64,000 nucleotides of DNA from Pseudomonas sp. LRP2-20 (lineage in GTDB: Bacteria > Pseudomonadota > Gammaproteobacteria > Pseudomonadales > Pseudomonadaceae). The notes beneath the pieces were generated by a model that was not told the origin of the DNA, searched no databases, and saw nothing but the letters and a program-made list of their open reading frames with translations. This document shows positions 33,901-43,409 of this stretch, piece after piece (the stretch's first letter is position 1; each line of letters begins with the position of its first letter). The stretch is taken from NCBI RefSeq assembly GCF_024349685.1, contig NZ_AP025944.1, positions 2,300,001 through 2,364,000 on the forward strand. The letters run 5' to 3'. The position numbers and the translations under genes were made by a program.

Positions 33901-35091
33901 GTGACTGATCTGATTTTGCGCCTCGCGATTATTTCGTGCATTACCTTGAATACAGCATTTGCTGCGACGGCACCCTCCATGCCAATTCCTTCTCCACCAC
34001 AACTATCCGCAAAATCCTGGGTGCTTATGGATGCAGCGAGCGGGGATGTGATCACCAGTCATGAGCCTCAGAAGCGCTTACCACCCGCCAGCTTAACGAA
34101 GCTGATGACTGTTTATCTTGCCACCACTGAGATACAAGGTGGAAGGCTGAAGCCTGACGATAGGGTCGTTGTGAGCGAGCATGCCTGGCGCACTCAAGGA
34201 TCGCGTATGTTTCTCGATCCCCGGAGCAACGTCTCAGTGCATGATCTGCTGCGGGGGATCGTGATTGATTCGGGCAATGATGCCAGTGTCGCGCTCGCTG
34301 AACATATTGCCGGTAGCGAGGATGTCTTCGCTGGCATGATGAATGTTACTGCGAAGCGGTTGGGGCTGCAGAACACCCACTTCATGAACCCGACCGGCCT
34401 TCCAGACCCTGAGCATTATTCCTCAGCAATGGATATGGCAACGCTCGCGAGGGCCATCATCAACGATGAGTCAGACTACTATGCACTATATAAGGAAAAG
34501 TATCTGACTTGGAACGGCATACGACAGCCGAACCGCAACCTATTGCTATGGCGCGACAAGTCAGTCGATGGCCTCAAAACCGGGCATACCGAGGCAGCTG
34601 GCTTCTGCATGGTCACATCGGCCATTCGAAACGGACGCCGGCTGATCACCGCTGTGCTCGGGTCCAGTTCGATGGAGAATCGCGCAGCCGATACTCAGAA
34701 ATTGCTGACCTATGGTTATAGGTTCTCTGAAACCCGTACCTACGCAAAGGCGGCTCATGAACTGGCCCGTCCACAGCTCTGGAAAGGTGAGGAGCATACC
34801 CTGCCAGTAGGCGTTCTGGACAATCTCAGCCTGACCCTTCCAAAAAATGGATTTCGTCACGTCCAGACTAGGATGCAGTTCGAAGAGCCTATCGTGGCGC
34901 CAGTCACCAAGGGCGATATCGTAGGCAAGTTGACCCTACTGGAGGGTGATCACGCGCTGGTTACGCGACCCTTGGTTGCCCTTGAAACGGAGGCCGCTGG
35001 GCCGTGGTGGTGGCGAGCGTGGGATACGGTGAAGTTGTTTATCCAAAACCTATGCAAGGATGCCTTCGATGCTCAGTCCTCGACGACCTGA
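33901..35091 (+). CDS. dacC: D-alanyl-D-alanine carboxypeptidase (PBP5/6 type)
   Basis: 396 residues from GTG 33901, starting with a signal peptide (LILRLAIISCITLNTAFA). It trims the terminal D-Ala from peptidoglycan stem peptides in the periplasm. The active-site SxxK is in PPASLTKLMT, the SxN in DSGNDASVALAEH, and the KTG in DGLKTGHTEAAG. The C-terminal PBP5 domain follows, and an amphipathic anchor is suggested by PWWWRAWDTVKLFIQ near the end. Linkage to a two-component system and a shared operator suggest induction by an envelope signal. Confidence 0.92.
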   Translation: MTDLILRLAIISCITLNTAFAATAPSMPIPSPPQLSAKSWVLMDAASGDVITSHEPQKRLPPASLTKLMTVYLATTEIQGGRLKPDDRVVVSEHAWRTQGSRMFLDPRSNVSVHDLLRGIVIDSGNDASVALAEHIAGSEDVFAGMMNVTAKRLGLQNTHFMNPTGLPDPEHYSSAMDMATLARAIINDESDYYALYKEKYLTWNGIRQPNRNLLLWRDKSVDGLKTGHTEAAGFCMVTSAIRNGRRLITAVLGSSSMENRAADTQKLLTYGYRFSETRTYAKAAHELARPQLWKGEEHTLPVGVLDNLSLTLPKNGFRHVQTRMQFEEPIVAPVTKGDIVGKLTLLEGDHALVTRPLVALETEAAGPWWWRAWDTVKLFIQNLCKDAFDAQSSTT

Positions 35092-35284
35092 GCAATCCCC
35101 TTCTTAGAGCTGATCTTCGAGGTAGCGGTGATCGACTCGACCTGGCTGCGAACTCAGAATAACGGCTAGTTGCCGGCTGCGGAGTAGATCATGACCGCGT
35201 CGACTAAGCAGGGCTGTCATGGATATCGATCTATTCAACTCAGAAGTTCACCGCTAATCCACCCACGGCCTGCGCTGCGGTGAC
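35092..35284. other. Gap after the carboxypeptidase gene
   Basis: No gene or clear terminator is seen. It leads directly into a decayed recombinase. Confidence 0.35.
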
Positions 35285-35663
35285 GGCTCATGGCTTTTTT
35301 TGGCCAACAGCAAGTATGACCGCAGTAATAGTAGCCGTCAGCTTAGTGCGGCAGTCCTGAAGCATCTGTGCCTCGGTGGGGCATGTGCGCAATCTTTTCA
35401 GCTTAGCGTCGTGGAGCGAGGCCGGCGCGCTTCGCGGGCTTGATCGGCGCGGATATCTCAGCGCACCGTAACTAAACGGAGTGTGGCGTCTGTGGTGCCG
35501 GCCGCTGCTCCACAGCGGACCTGTTGCGGTGCAGTTTCGCCACTTCGTCCTGCCGCAATTAGCGGCGCAGTCCGGTGCTGATGGCCTCTGTCGGGGAGGC
35601 GATCTTCAATCTATCTTCCGCTGCATCGAAGCCCATGCAGCATTTAGCGATCTTGCGTTATGA
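35285..35663 (+). pseudogene. Decayed TnpS-like tyrosine recombinase, C-terminal half
   Basis: Translation in shifting frames gives LFLANSKYDRSN (TnpS: LFLPNSKTDRSN), LKHLC (LKRLC), GALRGLDRRGYLS (GALFRSIDRWGHIG), a broken version of the GHSLRRGFAT catalytic block near 35510-35545, and GGDLQSIFRCIEAHAAF (GWRDVQSAIRYID...PF). Several frameshifts and the Tyr-to-Cys change at the nucleophile show that it is dead. It resembles tnpS at 16549 but is diverged enough to come from a different, older element. Confidence 0.75.
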
Positions 35664-35817
35664 ACACGTCAGCGAGGTAGGTCTACAGCTGCTCGATCGA
35701 CACCCCGATCTCATAACCCTCCCAAGACCCTCCATCCGGGCTGGGGAGAGTATGCTAGGTACATCCAGTCTTTACATGTTCATGCGTTTCTGCGATCAGA
35801 TTGGCGATCGTCTCAGC

Positions 35818-36129
35818 TCAGTGGATTGTTCGCGAATTGCAGCCTAATGCTCTTAACTGATACTCGCGGACTGCATAAAATTGTGATACTGCGATTTGGC
35901 GCAATCGCTCGATCTCTTCTGCGGGAGCCCCTGAGGTTTGCGACTCATGGTATCTCTTCATCGCGTGCACTGCGTCTGCTTGCATGGGATGATCCAGGTA
36001 GAGGGCTGGTGACCGCCTTAGTGTAATTGGTTGCAACGCCTCATTAACAGGCAGCTTGCCTGTATGAGCAAATGTAAACCAACCATTGCTTAAAATTGGA
36101 TGATTGTACAAGTACTCTTGTTTCATCAT
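35818..36129 (-). CDS. Hypothetical protein, 103 residues
   Basis: Leftward frame with two possible starts (36129, 36126). It is soluble and protein-like in composition (WFTFAHTGKLPVNEAL, PAEEIERLRQIAVSQFYAV), with a helical C-terminal half. No domain is recognised and the ribosome site is weak. It lies at the border between the mobile region and the catabolic genes. Confidence 0.45.
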   Translation of the reverse strand: MMKQEYLYNHPILSNGWFTFAHTGKLPVNEALQPITLRRSPALYLDHPMQADAVHAMKRYHESQTSGAPAEEIERLRQIAVSQFYAVREYQLRALGCNSRTIH

Positions 36130-36206
36130 TACACTGATGGCTTACCTCTGGCACGCAACAAAAGCATCTAATCACCTTGCGTTTCTAGCTAGCCAAGTTA
36201 TTAGAA

Positions 36207-36986
36207 CTAGTGCTCCAGCATGCCCTGTGTTCCCACCAGTGTCCTCAAATCACCTTGCATCTCTTCGCCGCAGCGAATGAAGACAAAGCCATCGAGGTGG
36301 TTACTTCTGAGAATTTTTGAATCCCCCCCTAATTGATTTGTAAGTATAATCGCTTCCTCAATGACATTTGTGACAAGTTTCTGAATGCCGTCAGCTGAGG
36401 CTCGGTAGATCGGGACTGACACTCCGATTGCGCCCAACAGTCTCGGTCCGTGGCCAAAAACGGGAGCCGCTACCGTAGCCAGATCCGGATCGTTATCAGC
36501 GAAGGTGATGATGACGCCGGCAGACTCAGTTACGGTGTCGTCCTCGTAGCGGGTTAGTACCCTGCCAAAGGCACCGCGAGGCAGCGGAACCCGGTCGCCA
36601 ACCTGGGTTTGAGCCCGAACGCGATGCTGCGAGTCTACTCGGAATAGGCATACCCGATGGTCGGCTTCCCGCCTATAAAACGCAGCACTCTCCCCGCTTT
36701 GGAAAGCAAGTCGTTCAAGGCTGGGTTGTACGTATTCTTCCAGGTTCAGCGCTGAGTTATACACATGTGCAAGACCGATTACGGCGCCACCGAGCCGATA
36801 GCCGCCTGAAGGAAGGCGATCAACGAACCGCGCCTGCTCGAGGGTCGCAAGCAGACGCATGGCAGTCATCTTGTTCAGTTCTGCCCGTCGAGCGATTTCC
36901 GAAAGGGTGAGGGCCTTGTCGTCACTTTTGAAGGTTTGAAGTATCGAGAGGGCGCGCGCCACAGCTCGAACCGTATCTTCGCTCAT
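36207..36986 (-). CDS. IclR-family transcriptional regulator
   Basis: 259 residues. The N-terminal winged helix is typical (VRAVARALSILQTF, LTLSEIARRAELNKMTAMRLLATLE). The effector-binding domain has GESAAFYRREADHRVCLFRV and ends with the family motif GAIGVSVP. It lies just upstream, in transcription order downstream, of the hydratase and MFS genes, all leftward. Regulators of this family typically control aromatic-acid genes; it probably regulates this locus, perhaps through the inverted repeat at 39381. Confidence 0.9.
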   Translation of the reverse strand: MSEDTVRAVARALSILQTFKSDDKALTLSEIARRAELNKMTAMRLLATLEQARFVDRLPSGGYRLGGAVIGLAHVYNSALNLEEYVQPSLERLAFQSGESAAFYRREADHRVCLFRVDSQHRVRAQTQVGDRVPLPRGAFGRVLTRYEDDTVTESAGVIITFADNDPDLATVAAPVFGHGPRLLGAIGVSVPIYRASADGIQKLVTNVIEEAIILTNQLGGDSKILRSNHLDGFVFIRCGEEMQGDLRTLVGTQGMLEH

Positions 36987-37041
36987 ACGTACTCTTCAAG
37001 TAGAAAGTGGCCGCACAGTATGCGACCACCCCGAAGCTACG

Positions 37042-38037
37042 TCACCCAATTTCCACTCGGCTAAACACACGCTTGGCATTGCCACCCAAGATCAGATCCC
37101 GATCTTGGTCGCTAAGCCAGTCGATGCCACGTACCAGCGCCAAGGTGTCATCGAAAGGCTTGCCAGTATGGACGTTGCAGCACTTAGCCGTGCCGAACAT
37201 CTCGCTTGAATAGAGCACTCGATCTGCGCCCACGCGACGAATCAGCATTTCCATGGAGTCTTGATCATAGATGGCTAGATCGAAATACAGGTGGCGGATC
37301 TGTTCTTCGAATGGGAGCGCACCCCAATTAATGTTCAACGCCCTGTGCCGGCTGAACTGATAAGGAACCGAACCACCTCCGTGAGGGATGATCAGCTTCA
37401 GGGTGGGGAAGTCCTGAAACACGCGGGAGCGACACAGTTCAACTACTGCTGCGGTGTCCATGTTCACGTAATGGCAGCCATTGACATCAAGCGCCGGGTT
37501 GAGGGTAGAGCTGGCGTGGATCATACCTGGTACGTCCAACTCTACCATCTTCTCCCACAGCGGGTACCACCACTCGCTGCCTAATCCGGGCGTGAAAGGT
37601 TCTACACTGCCCGATACATCCGGGTTGATGTTGCAGCCAACAAATCCCAGCTCGTTGACGCAGCGTTCCAGTTCTTCGAGGCAGTTTACGGGGCTGACGC
37701 CTGGTGTCTGGGGTAGCTGGCACACAGGTGAGAATTGCTCTGGAAACAAGCCACACACTTGGGCAATCAGGTCATTGTTCACTTCAGTCCAGTAACGGCT
37801 GATCAGCTCATCCCCGAAGTCGTGGCCCATCCCCGAAGCGCGTGGTGAAAACATCAAGTGATCGATGCCGCGTTCACGCATCTGGCGAATATTTGGTAAC
37901 AGAGACGCTGTGACCTCCTCATCGCTAAAGCTCAACTTTCCCTTAGTTGGCCGGTTACGTCGGGTAATCTGCTGGCCGCGGTAAGCATCCAGCTTCGAGG
38001 GAGCCTGAGTGTAATGCGCATGGATATCAATGATCAT
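37042..38037 (-). CDS. ligJ: LigJ-like 4-oxalomesaconate hydratase (amidohydrolase superfamily)
   Basis: 331 residues from ATG 38037. It opens MIIDIHAHYTQAPSKLDAYR, very close to the MIIDCHGHYTTAPKAL start of LigJ, and shares FSPRASGMGHDFGD, LPQTPGVSP, HGGGSVPYQF and YSSEMFGT with that family. LigJ hydrates 4-oxalomesaconate to 4-carboxy-4-hydroxy-2-oxoadipate in the protocatechuate 4,5-cleavage and gallate pathways. Metal ligands appear to be the HAH near the start, later His residues and an acidic residue. It lies ten bases downstream of the MFS gene, an operon. A decarboxylase of the same superfamily is the main alternative. Confidence 0.75.
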   Translation of the reverse strand: MIIDIHAHYTQAPSKLDAYRGQQITRRNRPTKGKLSFSDEEVTASLLPNIRQMRERGIDHLMFSPRASGMGHDFGDELISRYWTEVNNDLIAQVCGLFPEQFSPVCQLPQTPGVSPVNCLEELERCVNELGFVGCNINPDVSGSVEPFTPGLGSEWWYPLWEKMVELDVPGMIHASSTLNPALDVNGCHYVNMDTAAVVELCRSRVFQDFPTLKLIIPHGGGSVPYQFSRHRALNINWGALPFEEQIRHLYFDLAIYDQDSMEMLIRRVGADRVLYSSEMFGTAKCCNVHTGKPFDDTLALVRGIDWLSDQDRDLILGGNAKRVFSRVEIG

Positions 38038-38047
38038 GTAATACCCC

Positions 38048-39361
38048 TTAGTGGTTTGGTTGTTCGGAGGCGGAATTTGGATTGCTTTTTGTGCCTGTAC
38101 CCAGATCGTTAGCGTTGGCCTGGCTCGCCATGTCGACCCCCGTTGCATCTGGCAAGATCGAAGCGGCAATGAAACCTACGGCGTAGGCGCAGATGGCGCA
38201 TAAGCCCATGGCCGAACCTAACGGCATGTTGGTGGACAGAATTCCGACCAGGGCTGGGACGATTGAACCAATCCCACGACCGAAGCTTGTGCAGAAGCCT
38301 GCTCCGCTGGCTCTGATGGCTGTTGGATAGAGCTCGGCAAATGTAGGCGTCAACCCCGACGCCAAACCGGCTTGTAGCAGCCCCAACAGGAATCCAAGAG
38401 TCAGCGTCACGGAAGGGTTGAGTGGGTAGAAAATGTAGACGGACACATTTATGGCTTGCAGAAGCAGAAACAACATAAAGCATTTTCCACGACCTACGCG
38501 GTCGCTAAGCAGGCCATAGATGAAGGGGCCTGCCAGAGAACCTAGGATGTTTACGGCGAGGTACCCGGCAGTGGATGCCATGGGCAAGCCAAGCGACATT
38601 CGAAGATAGGTCGGTAACCAGGTGATCATGACATACGCACCGCCCAGGACACCGCTGGCGAGCAGCGTGCTGGTCACGGTCACGCGTAACAGGGGACCAC
38701 GGAAAATGGCCCTGAAGTCGGGTGCGTCCTGCCTTACGGAGACGGTCTTTCGCGATTCCTGGAATACGTCGGATTCGACCACCAAGCGACGAATGATCCA
38801 GACGAATAGCGCAGGCAGCACGCCGATCGCGAAGAAAAAACGCCATGCCAGGTGTTCGGGCGCTAAGGCGAAGATAAGCGGCATCGCCATTACCGATACG
38901 CCATATCCCACGGCATAGCCACTCTGTACCGATGCGGCGACTCGGCCACGAAGTCTGGGCACTACCGTTTCACTGATCAGTACGGCACCGACCGCTGCTT
39001 CCCCCCCGTAGCCGATCCCTTGCAGTGCTCGAACGATGAAGAATTGCCAGAACTCGGAGCAAGCACCGGCCATCAGCGTGGAGAATGCGACCCACAGCAC
39101 TGTAGTTTGCAACAGGCGTACGCGCCCGTAGCGGTCAGCCAGCATTCCGGCACCCCATCCACCGATCGCGCTGCCAACTAAAGCAACCGATCCAAGAATG
39201 CCCGCTTCACCTTGGGTGATACCTAAGGTGACGATCAAAACCGGCATCACCAGCGCAAAAATTGTCGAGTCCATCGAGTCAAGTGCTAGCCCACCGAAGC
39301 ACGCCCAATAGGTCCGCCGCTCCCGGCTATTAAGCTCTGAATACCATCCCAGCTTCTTCAT
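38048..39361 (-). CDS. MFS transporter, aromatic acid/sugar-type
   Basis: 437 residues, twelve predicted membrane segments. The loop after TM2 is GMLADRYGRVRLLQ and the equivalent after TM8 is GLLSDRVGRGKCFM, the major facilitator signatures. The sequence DSMDSTIFALVMPVL in TM1 is typical of the aromatic acid:H+ symporters (PcaK/BenK/GalT type). It is followed by a hydratase gene of protocatechuate or gallate metabolism, so import of a related aromatic acid is likely. Confidence 0.85.
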   Translation of the reverse strand: MKKLGWYSELNSRERRTYWACFGGLALDSMDSTIFALVMPVLIVTLGITQGEAGILGSVALVGSAIGGWGAGMLADRYGRVRLLQTTVLWVAFSTLMAGACSEFWQFFIVRALQGIGYGGEAAVGAVLISETVVPRLRGRVAASVQSGYAVGYGVSVMAMPLIFALAPEHLAWRFFFAIGVLPALFVWIIRRLVVESDVFQESRKTVSVRQDAPDFRAIFRGPLLRVTVTSTLLASGVLGGAYVMITWLPTYLRMSLGLPMASTAGYLAVNILGSLAGPFIYGLLSDRVGRGKCFMLFLLLQAINVSVYIFYPLNPSVTLTLGFLLGLLQAGLASGLTPTFAELYPTAIRASGAGFCTSFGRGIGSIVPALVGILSTNMPLGSAMGLCAICAYAVGFIAASILPDATGVDMASQANANDLGTGTKSNPNSASEQPNH

Positions 39362-39380
39362 CCAATTCTCCGCCTTGCTT

Positions 39381-39429
39381 GTATTTGTAACGTCTGGCGA
39401 TACACAATATCGTCATGCGTTACAAATAC
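39381..39429. promoter_or_regulatory. Inverted repeat operator upstream of the MFS gene
   Basis: GTATTTGTAACG (39381-39392) and its exact reverse complement CGTTACAAATAC (39418-39429), 25 bp apart, begin 20 bp upstream of the MFS start. Two long arms in a promoter suggest a dimer-of-dimers site or looped operator; the adjacent IclR-type regulator is the natural candidate. Confidence 0.6.
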
Positions 39430-40464
39430 TAGGATCGTAGCTTTTCACTTTGCAAGTGAAATGAGCAGTGTTCAGCTAGGGGTAACTGGAGGGAGGGTTC
39501 CGTCCTGACGAACGGAGATGGGAGCCGTTCAGCACATGCGATGGGCGCAGATGATGTCACCCGCTTGACCCGCCAGGAGTGGAGGAAGCGTATTTGTGCC
39601 TTGTAGACATCGCTGAGTAAGGGGTTTTTTAGGCGTCAGACCAAGACGGCGCGGCCTAGGGGGCATCGATGGCGGTGACTCAAAAAATCTCAGCGTTTGA
39701 CAGGCGGTACCTGGTTTTCTGGGTTTTGTACAGTCCTACGGAAACTATCAATCCGTTCAAGCGTTGTTGGGGCAGAAACTTCGCATTTTGTCAGGCGTCT
39801 GACATTGAATACACAAAATATGCTCCGGTTGGTAGGAGGTACCGTAGGTTAGTGGCGGTCATGCCTAAGTAATAAATGACTAGATACCCGTATTTCTTAC
39901 TAGAAATATTATTAATTCAAGCCAGTAGCCTAGTGAGGTAGACGTAAATCTAAATGCTATTGCATTGTTGAGCCTGAAATTAAGGTGGTGTAAATGGTTA
40001 GAAATTTTCAAGTCGCTTTGTGAAAGTTCACTTATTTATGATTCGACGGCACCTAGCGATTTGGTCGGGAAAACCAATTTTGCGAAGGGCACAGTCTTGG
40101 TCATGTGTAGACGCGTTAATCACATTTCACTATTGACTAAAAAAAAGTCATTTTTCGCATGTGATTATGGCCTTAAGGATGCAGGTGTGCACTAGAAGCA
40201 GCTTCGCGCACCATTTATAATGGAGTCAAATAAAAATTCATTAAAGTGTTTCGTTTGGTATTCGTGGCTGAAAGGATGCCAATATCATTGAAGAGATAAA
40301 TATACTGTCTGTCCTTGTGTGCGTTGATCTGGTCAAGCATAGTCGCAAGTGGGTTATGTTTGTATCATATCGCAGAGGCTAAAGGGCGAAGATAAAAGTG
40401 ACGGCGGCATGCTTTGCTTCGGCCTGTCAGAACAGTGCAATATACTAATCGATGGGGGTGGGTT
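39430..40464. other. About 1 kb without a supported gene
   Basis: GC-richer to about 39700, then clearly AT-rich up to the chemoreceptor gene. Short rightward frames near 39669 and 39965 lack ribosome sites and known domains. The AT-rich part presumably holds the chemoreceptor promoter. Confidence 0.4.
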
Positions 40465-42087
40465 ATGTGGTTGAGAAACTTGGGTGTCGGTCGAAGGTCT
40501 GCGCTGTCTTTTTCATTGCTGGCGGGGCTTCTTCTAGTTCTAGGTGCTGTAGCCCTCTATCAGATGAATCAAATGGATGATCGAAGTGAAGAAATCGACG
40601 GAAAATGGTTGCCTGCAATCATGGCGGTTAATGACATGACCGCGGCAAGTTCGAGGGTGCGCTCGATGACCTTACGATACGCGGTGGTAGAAGGTACATA
40701 CCGAGACAGCACTCTTGAAAGTTTGAACAGGGCAGTAAGTGCACTTGCGAATTCCGAGTTGATGTATAAGGAGATGATTGCCTCCCCAGAAGAGGAGAAG
40801 CTTTTTCACTCTTACAAAATAGCTAAAGATAACTACTTGGAGGATTCGGAGAAAGCTATCTCGTTAGTTCAATCCGGTAAGATAGGTGCGGCTAGGGAAA
40901 TAATAGAAGAGAGACTTGGGACCAACGCGGAAATTTTAGCTGACGCCCTAATGAAATTGGCAGAATTTAATAGTAAGTCCGCAAATGCCTCATCTATAGC
41001 AAGTGATGAGACATTCGCTAACGCTGTTCAGTTCATTCTAGGTATGGTTGGCATTGCAATAGTACTTACATTGGTGTTGGCATTGACATTTACACGAACC
41101 ATAACGGTGCCTCTCTCTCAAGCGATCGAAGCGTCGAAAATTGTTGCCTCTGGAGATCTGACCTATAGCTTTGATATTCAAGGGTGCGACGAGCCTGCGC
41201 AATTGCTTAAGTCGCTGTCAGATATGCGGAGTAATTTGCGTGAAACTATCGAGCAAATCGCTAATTCATCGACCCAACTCGCTTCTGCTTCTGAAGAGCT
41301 TCATGCAGTAACCGAAGATTCGACTAGAGGATTGCATCAACAGAACGCAGAAATCGAGCTGGCCGCTACTGCTGTTAATGAAATGACAAGTGCCGTTGAG
41401 GAGGTAGCACATAATGCCTTATCAACTTCAGACGCATCGGTCAAGGCTAATCAAACAGCGCGGAGCGGACGAGATCGGGTAGAACATACGGTAACGTCTA
41501 TTGCCCAGCTTGTAGGAGAAATGGGCGGAACTTCGGTTAAAGTAGAGGAGCTCGCAAATAATGTTCGTGACATCGGTCAAGTTTTGTCGGTAATTCGCGC
41601 CATCGCAGAGCAGACGAATCTCCTGGCTTTGAATGCGGCAATTGAAGCAGCTCGAGCGGGAGAGCAAGGGAGGGGCTTTGCTGTCGTTGCAGATGAAGTT
41701 CGAGCGTTAGCGCACCGTACACAACAGTCTACACAAGAAATTGAACAAATGATTAATACGATTCAGGAGGGTGCAACAACTGCTGTCGCTTCGATGCGGT
41801 CAAGTCGGGATCGTGTGGATCATACTTTAGAGGTCGCACGTGCTGCTGGGGCTGCACTCGATGAAATAGCGCAGGCTATTTCGTCGATAAACGAGCGGAA
41901 TCTTGTGATAGCCAGCGCGTCTGAAGAGCAAGCAAACGTCGCGCGTGAAGTGGATCGTAACTTGCTAAATATTAAAGATCTTTCTCTGCAAACGTCTGCG
42001 GGGGCGGATCAAACGAGCTCTGCCAGCCAAGAGCTTTCACGTTTAGCTGTCGATCTAAACGGCATAGTAAGAAGGTTTAATATTTAG
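40465..42087 (+). CDS. Methyl-accepting chemotaxis protein
   Basis: About 540 residues from ATG 40465, with GGGGG upstream; earlier in-frame codons add non-protein-like residues. TM1 is about residues 13-32, then a helical periplasmic sensor of about 150 residues (four-helix-bundle size), TM2 near 190-210, HAMP, and the signalling domain whose tip is RAIAEQTNLLALNAAIEAAR followed by AGEQGRGFAVVADEVRALA. It has no C-terminal methylation-enzyme pentapeptide. The size and form fit the PcaY/NahY-like receptors for aromatic acids, in line with the neighbouring catabolic genes, but the ligand is inference. Confidence 0.9.
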   Translation: MWLRNLGVGRRSALSFSLLAGLLLVLGAVALYQMNQMDDRSEEIDGKWLPAIMAVNDMTAASSRVRSMTLRYAVVEGTYRDSTLESLNRAVSALANSELMYKEMIASPEEEKLFHSYKIAKDNYLEDSEKAISLVQSGKIGAAREIIEERLGTNAEILADALMKLAEFNSKSANASSIASDETFANAVQFILGMVGIAIVLTLVLALTFTRTITVPLSQAIEASKIVASGDLTYSFDIQGCDEPAQLLKSLSDMRSNLRETIEQIANSSTQLASASEELHAVTEDSTRGLHQQNAEIELAATAVNEMTSAVEEVAHNALSTSDASVKANQTARSGRDRVEHTVTSIAQLVGEMGGTSVKVEELANNVRDIGQVLSVIRAIAEQTNLLALNAAIEAARAGEQGRGFAVVADEVRALAHRTQQSTQEIEQMINTIQEGATTAVASMRSSRDRVDHTLEVARAAGAALDEIAQAISSINERNLVIASASEEQANVAREVDRNLLNIKDLSLQTSAGADQTSSASQELSRLAVDLNGIVRRFNI

Positions 42088-42096
42088 TTAGCTTTT

Positions 42097-42126
42097 AACG
42101 TCACCGCCTCATTAGGCGGTGACGTT
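42097..42126. terminator. Hairpin between convergent genes
   Basis: Perfect 13-bp stem (AACGTCACCGCCT and its complement) with loop CATT, nine bases after the chemoreceptor stop and four before the end of the convergent regulator gene. The T-tract is weak, but the position between two convergent genes fits a shared terminator. Confidence 0.75.
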
Positions 42127-42130
42127 AGGG

Positions 42131-43087
42131 TTATTGGCGGAATTTTTTTCGATATTTTGCCGGCGACAATCCTACCCGTTGCACGAACAGGCGGCGGAAG
42201 GAGTTGCTGTCTTCATAGCCAATTTTATTAATTATTGCATCTATACTCGCTTCCGTCATTTCCAATAGTCGTTTGGCTTCTTCAATTCGAAGTAGTTGAA
42301 GATAGGAGAGGGGAGGGAAGCCTGTTGCATCCAAGAATCTGCGCTTGAAATTTCTTTCGCCAAATCCAAATTTCTGGCAAATTTCTGCAATAACTATTTT
42401 CCGAGCTAGATTAGCTTCCATCCAATCCTGTATTTGCAGTATTGCGCGGTCACCATGCTGTTTTGGTAGAGCCCAAAAAGGATGTTCAGATTGTTGAGCT
42501 TTTGGTGGGTGAGCGTAAAAATACTCACTGCAGCGCAAGGCGACTTCTAAGGACATAAACTTTCTTACTATATGTAGTAATAAATCTACTGCGGCATTTG
42601 CGCCTGCGGAAGTGGCAATTCGATTGTGTTCGTATACCATGCGCCCTTCGTTAATGCACACCCCGGGATAATTTCTCTTCAGTTTTGATAAAAATGCCCA
42701 GTGAGTTGTGGCCTCAATTTCATTAAGCAGGCCTGCTTCTGCGAGCATGAAAGCAGATGTACACATAGATGCCAGAAATGCGCCTTGCGCATGCTGCGTT
42801 TTCAACCATTCGCTATATTGATTAAAGCTGGGCTGTGCTTCAGTTAGACTGAAAACATAGCCTGGAATGAGTACAATGTCAGTATGTTTTATGTCTTTTA
42901 GCGCTGCATCGGTTTTTAATTCTCGCCCACTAGAGTTATATACTGGTTTGCCGTTTAGAGACGCTATAGTTATGGTGAATTTGCGTGTGGTCTGGCTTGC
43001 TATAAGGTTAGCTGCTTCTAGGAAGTCTAGGGCTAAATGCGCTGAAGTGAATGAGCATAGATCTGTAACTAGTATTGTAGTATGCAT
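42131..43087 (-). CDS. GlxA-type AraC-family regulator with DJ-1/PfpI domain
   Basis: 318 residues. The N-terminal DJ-1/PfpI-like domain spans about 1-190 (TDIVLIPGYVF, then AFLASMCTSAFMLAEAGLL, with Cys at the nucleophile elbow, and ATTHWAF). The C-terminal AraC domain has two helix-turn-helices (VIAEICQKFGFGERNFKRRF and IDAIINKIGYEDSNSFRRLF). Relatives control amino-acid, carnitine or choline use. AT-rich compared with flanks. Confidence 0.9.
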   Translation of the reverse strand: MHTTILVTDLCSFTSAHLALDFLEAANLIASQTTRKFTITIASLNGKPVYNSSGRELKTDAALKDIKHTDIVLIPGYVFSLTEAQPSFNQYSEWLKTQHAQGAFLASMCTSAFMLAEAGLLNEIEATTHWAFLSKLKRNYPGVCINEGRMVYEHNRIATSAGANAAVDLLLHIVRKFMSLEVALRCSEYFYAHPPKAQQSEHPFWALPKQHGDRAILQIQDWMEANLARKIVIAEICQKFGFGERNFKRRFLDATGFPPLSYLQLLRIEEAKRLLEMTEASIDAIINKIGYEDSNSFRRLFVQRVGLSPAKYRKKFRQ

Positions 43088-43117
43088 GCTGCCTATTTCA
43101 CCTAAAAAAAATCACGA

Positions 43118-43146
43118 TTCACACTACTCTGGCAAGGTAGTGTGAA
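43118..43146. promoter_or_regulatory. Inverted repeat upstream of the GlxA-type regulator
   Basis: TTCACACTAC and its exact reverse complement GTAGTGTGAA, separated by nine bases, lie 30 bp before the regulator start and just before a rightward small frame. A likely operator, possibly autoregulatory. Confidence 0.55.
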
Positions 43147-43154
43147 ATATAGTC

Positions 43155-43409
43155 ATGCGTGAATCAAGCATGCGCTTTCATGGGTGCTGCAAGGCCTTAT
43201 ACGAGTTGTCGAGTGCGAGACATGATGTGAAAAGGAAAAACCAAGCAATTCGACAGTGGCGCAAAGTTTATCTTGATTCGCGGTGCCTATCTGAGGAACA
43301 GTATGCTGAGGCGATACGTATTGCATCAATGCTGGCGCTTGATGGGAAGGTTAGTTCTTCTGAATGGCGGCGTATGATTAGATCTGCTAACAGATATTTG
43401 TTGAAGTAG
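43155..43409 (+). CDS. Small hypothetical protein
   Basis: 84 residues, strongly basic N-terminal half and a helical C-terminal half (LSEEQYAEAIRIASMLALDG, then SSSEWRRMIRSANRYLLK) that reads like a real protein. The ribosome site is poor. No family is recognised. Confidence 0.45.
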   Translation: MRESSMRFHGCCKALYELSSARHDVKRKNQAIRQWRKVYLDSRCLSEEQYAEAIRIASMLALDGKVSSSEWRRMIRSANRYLLK

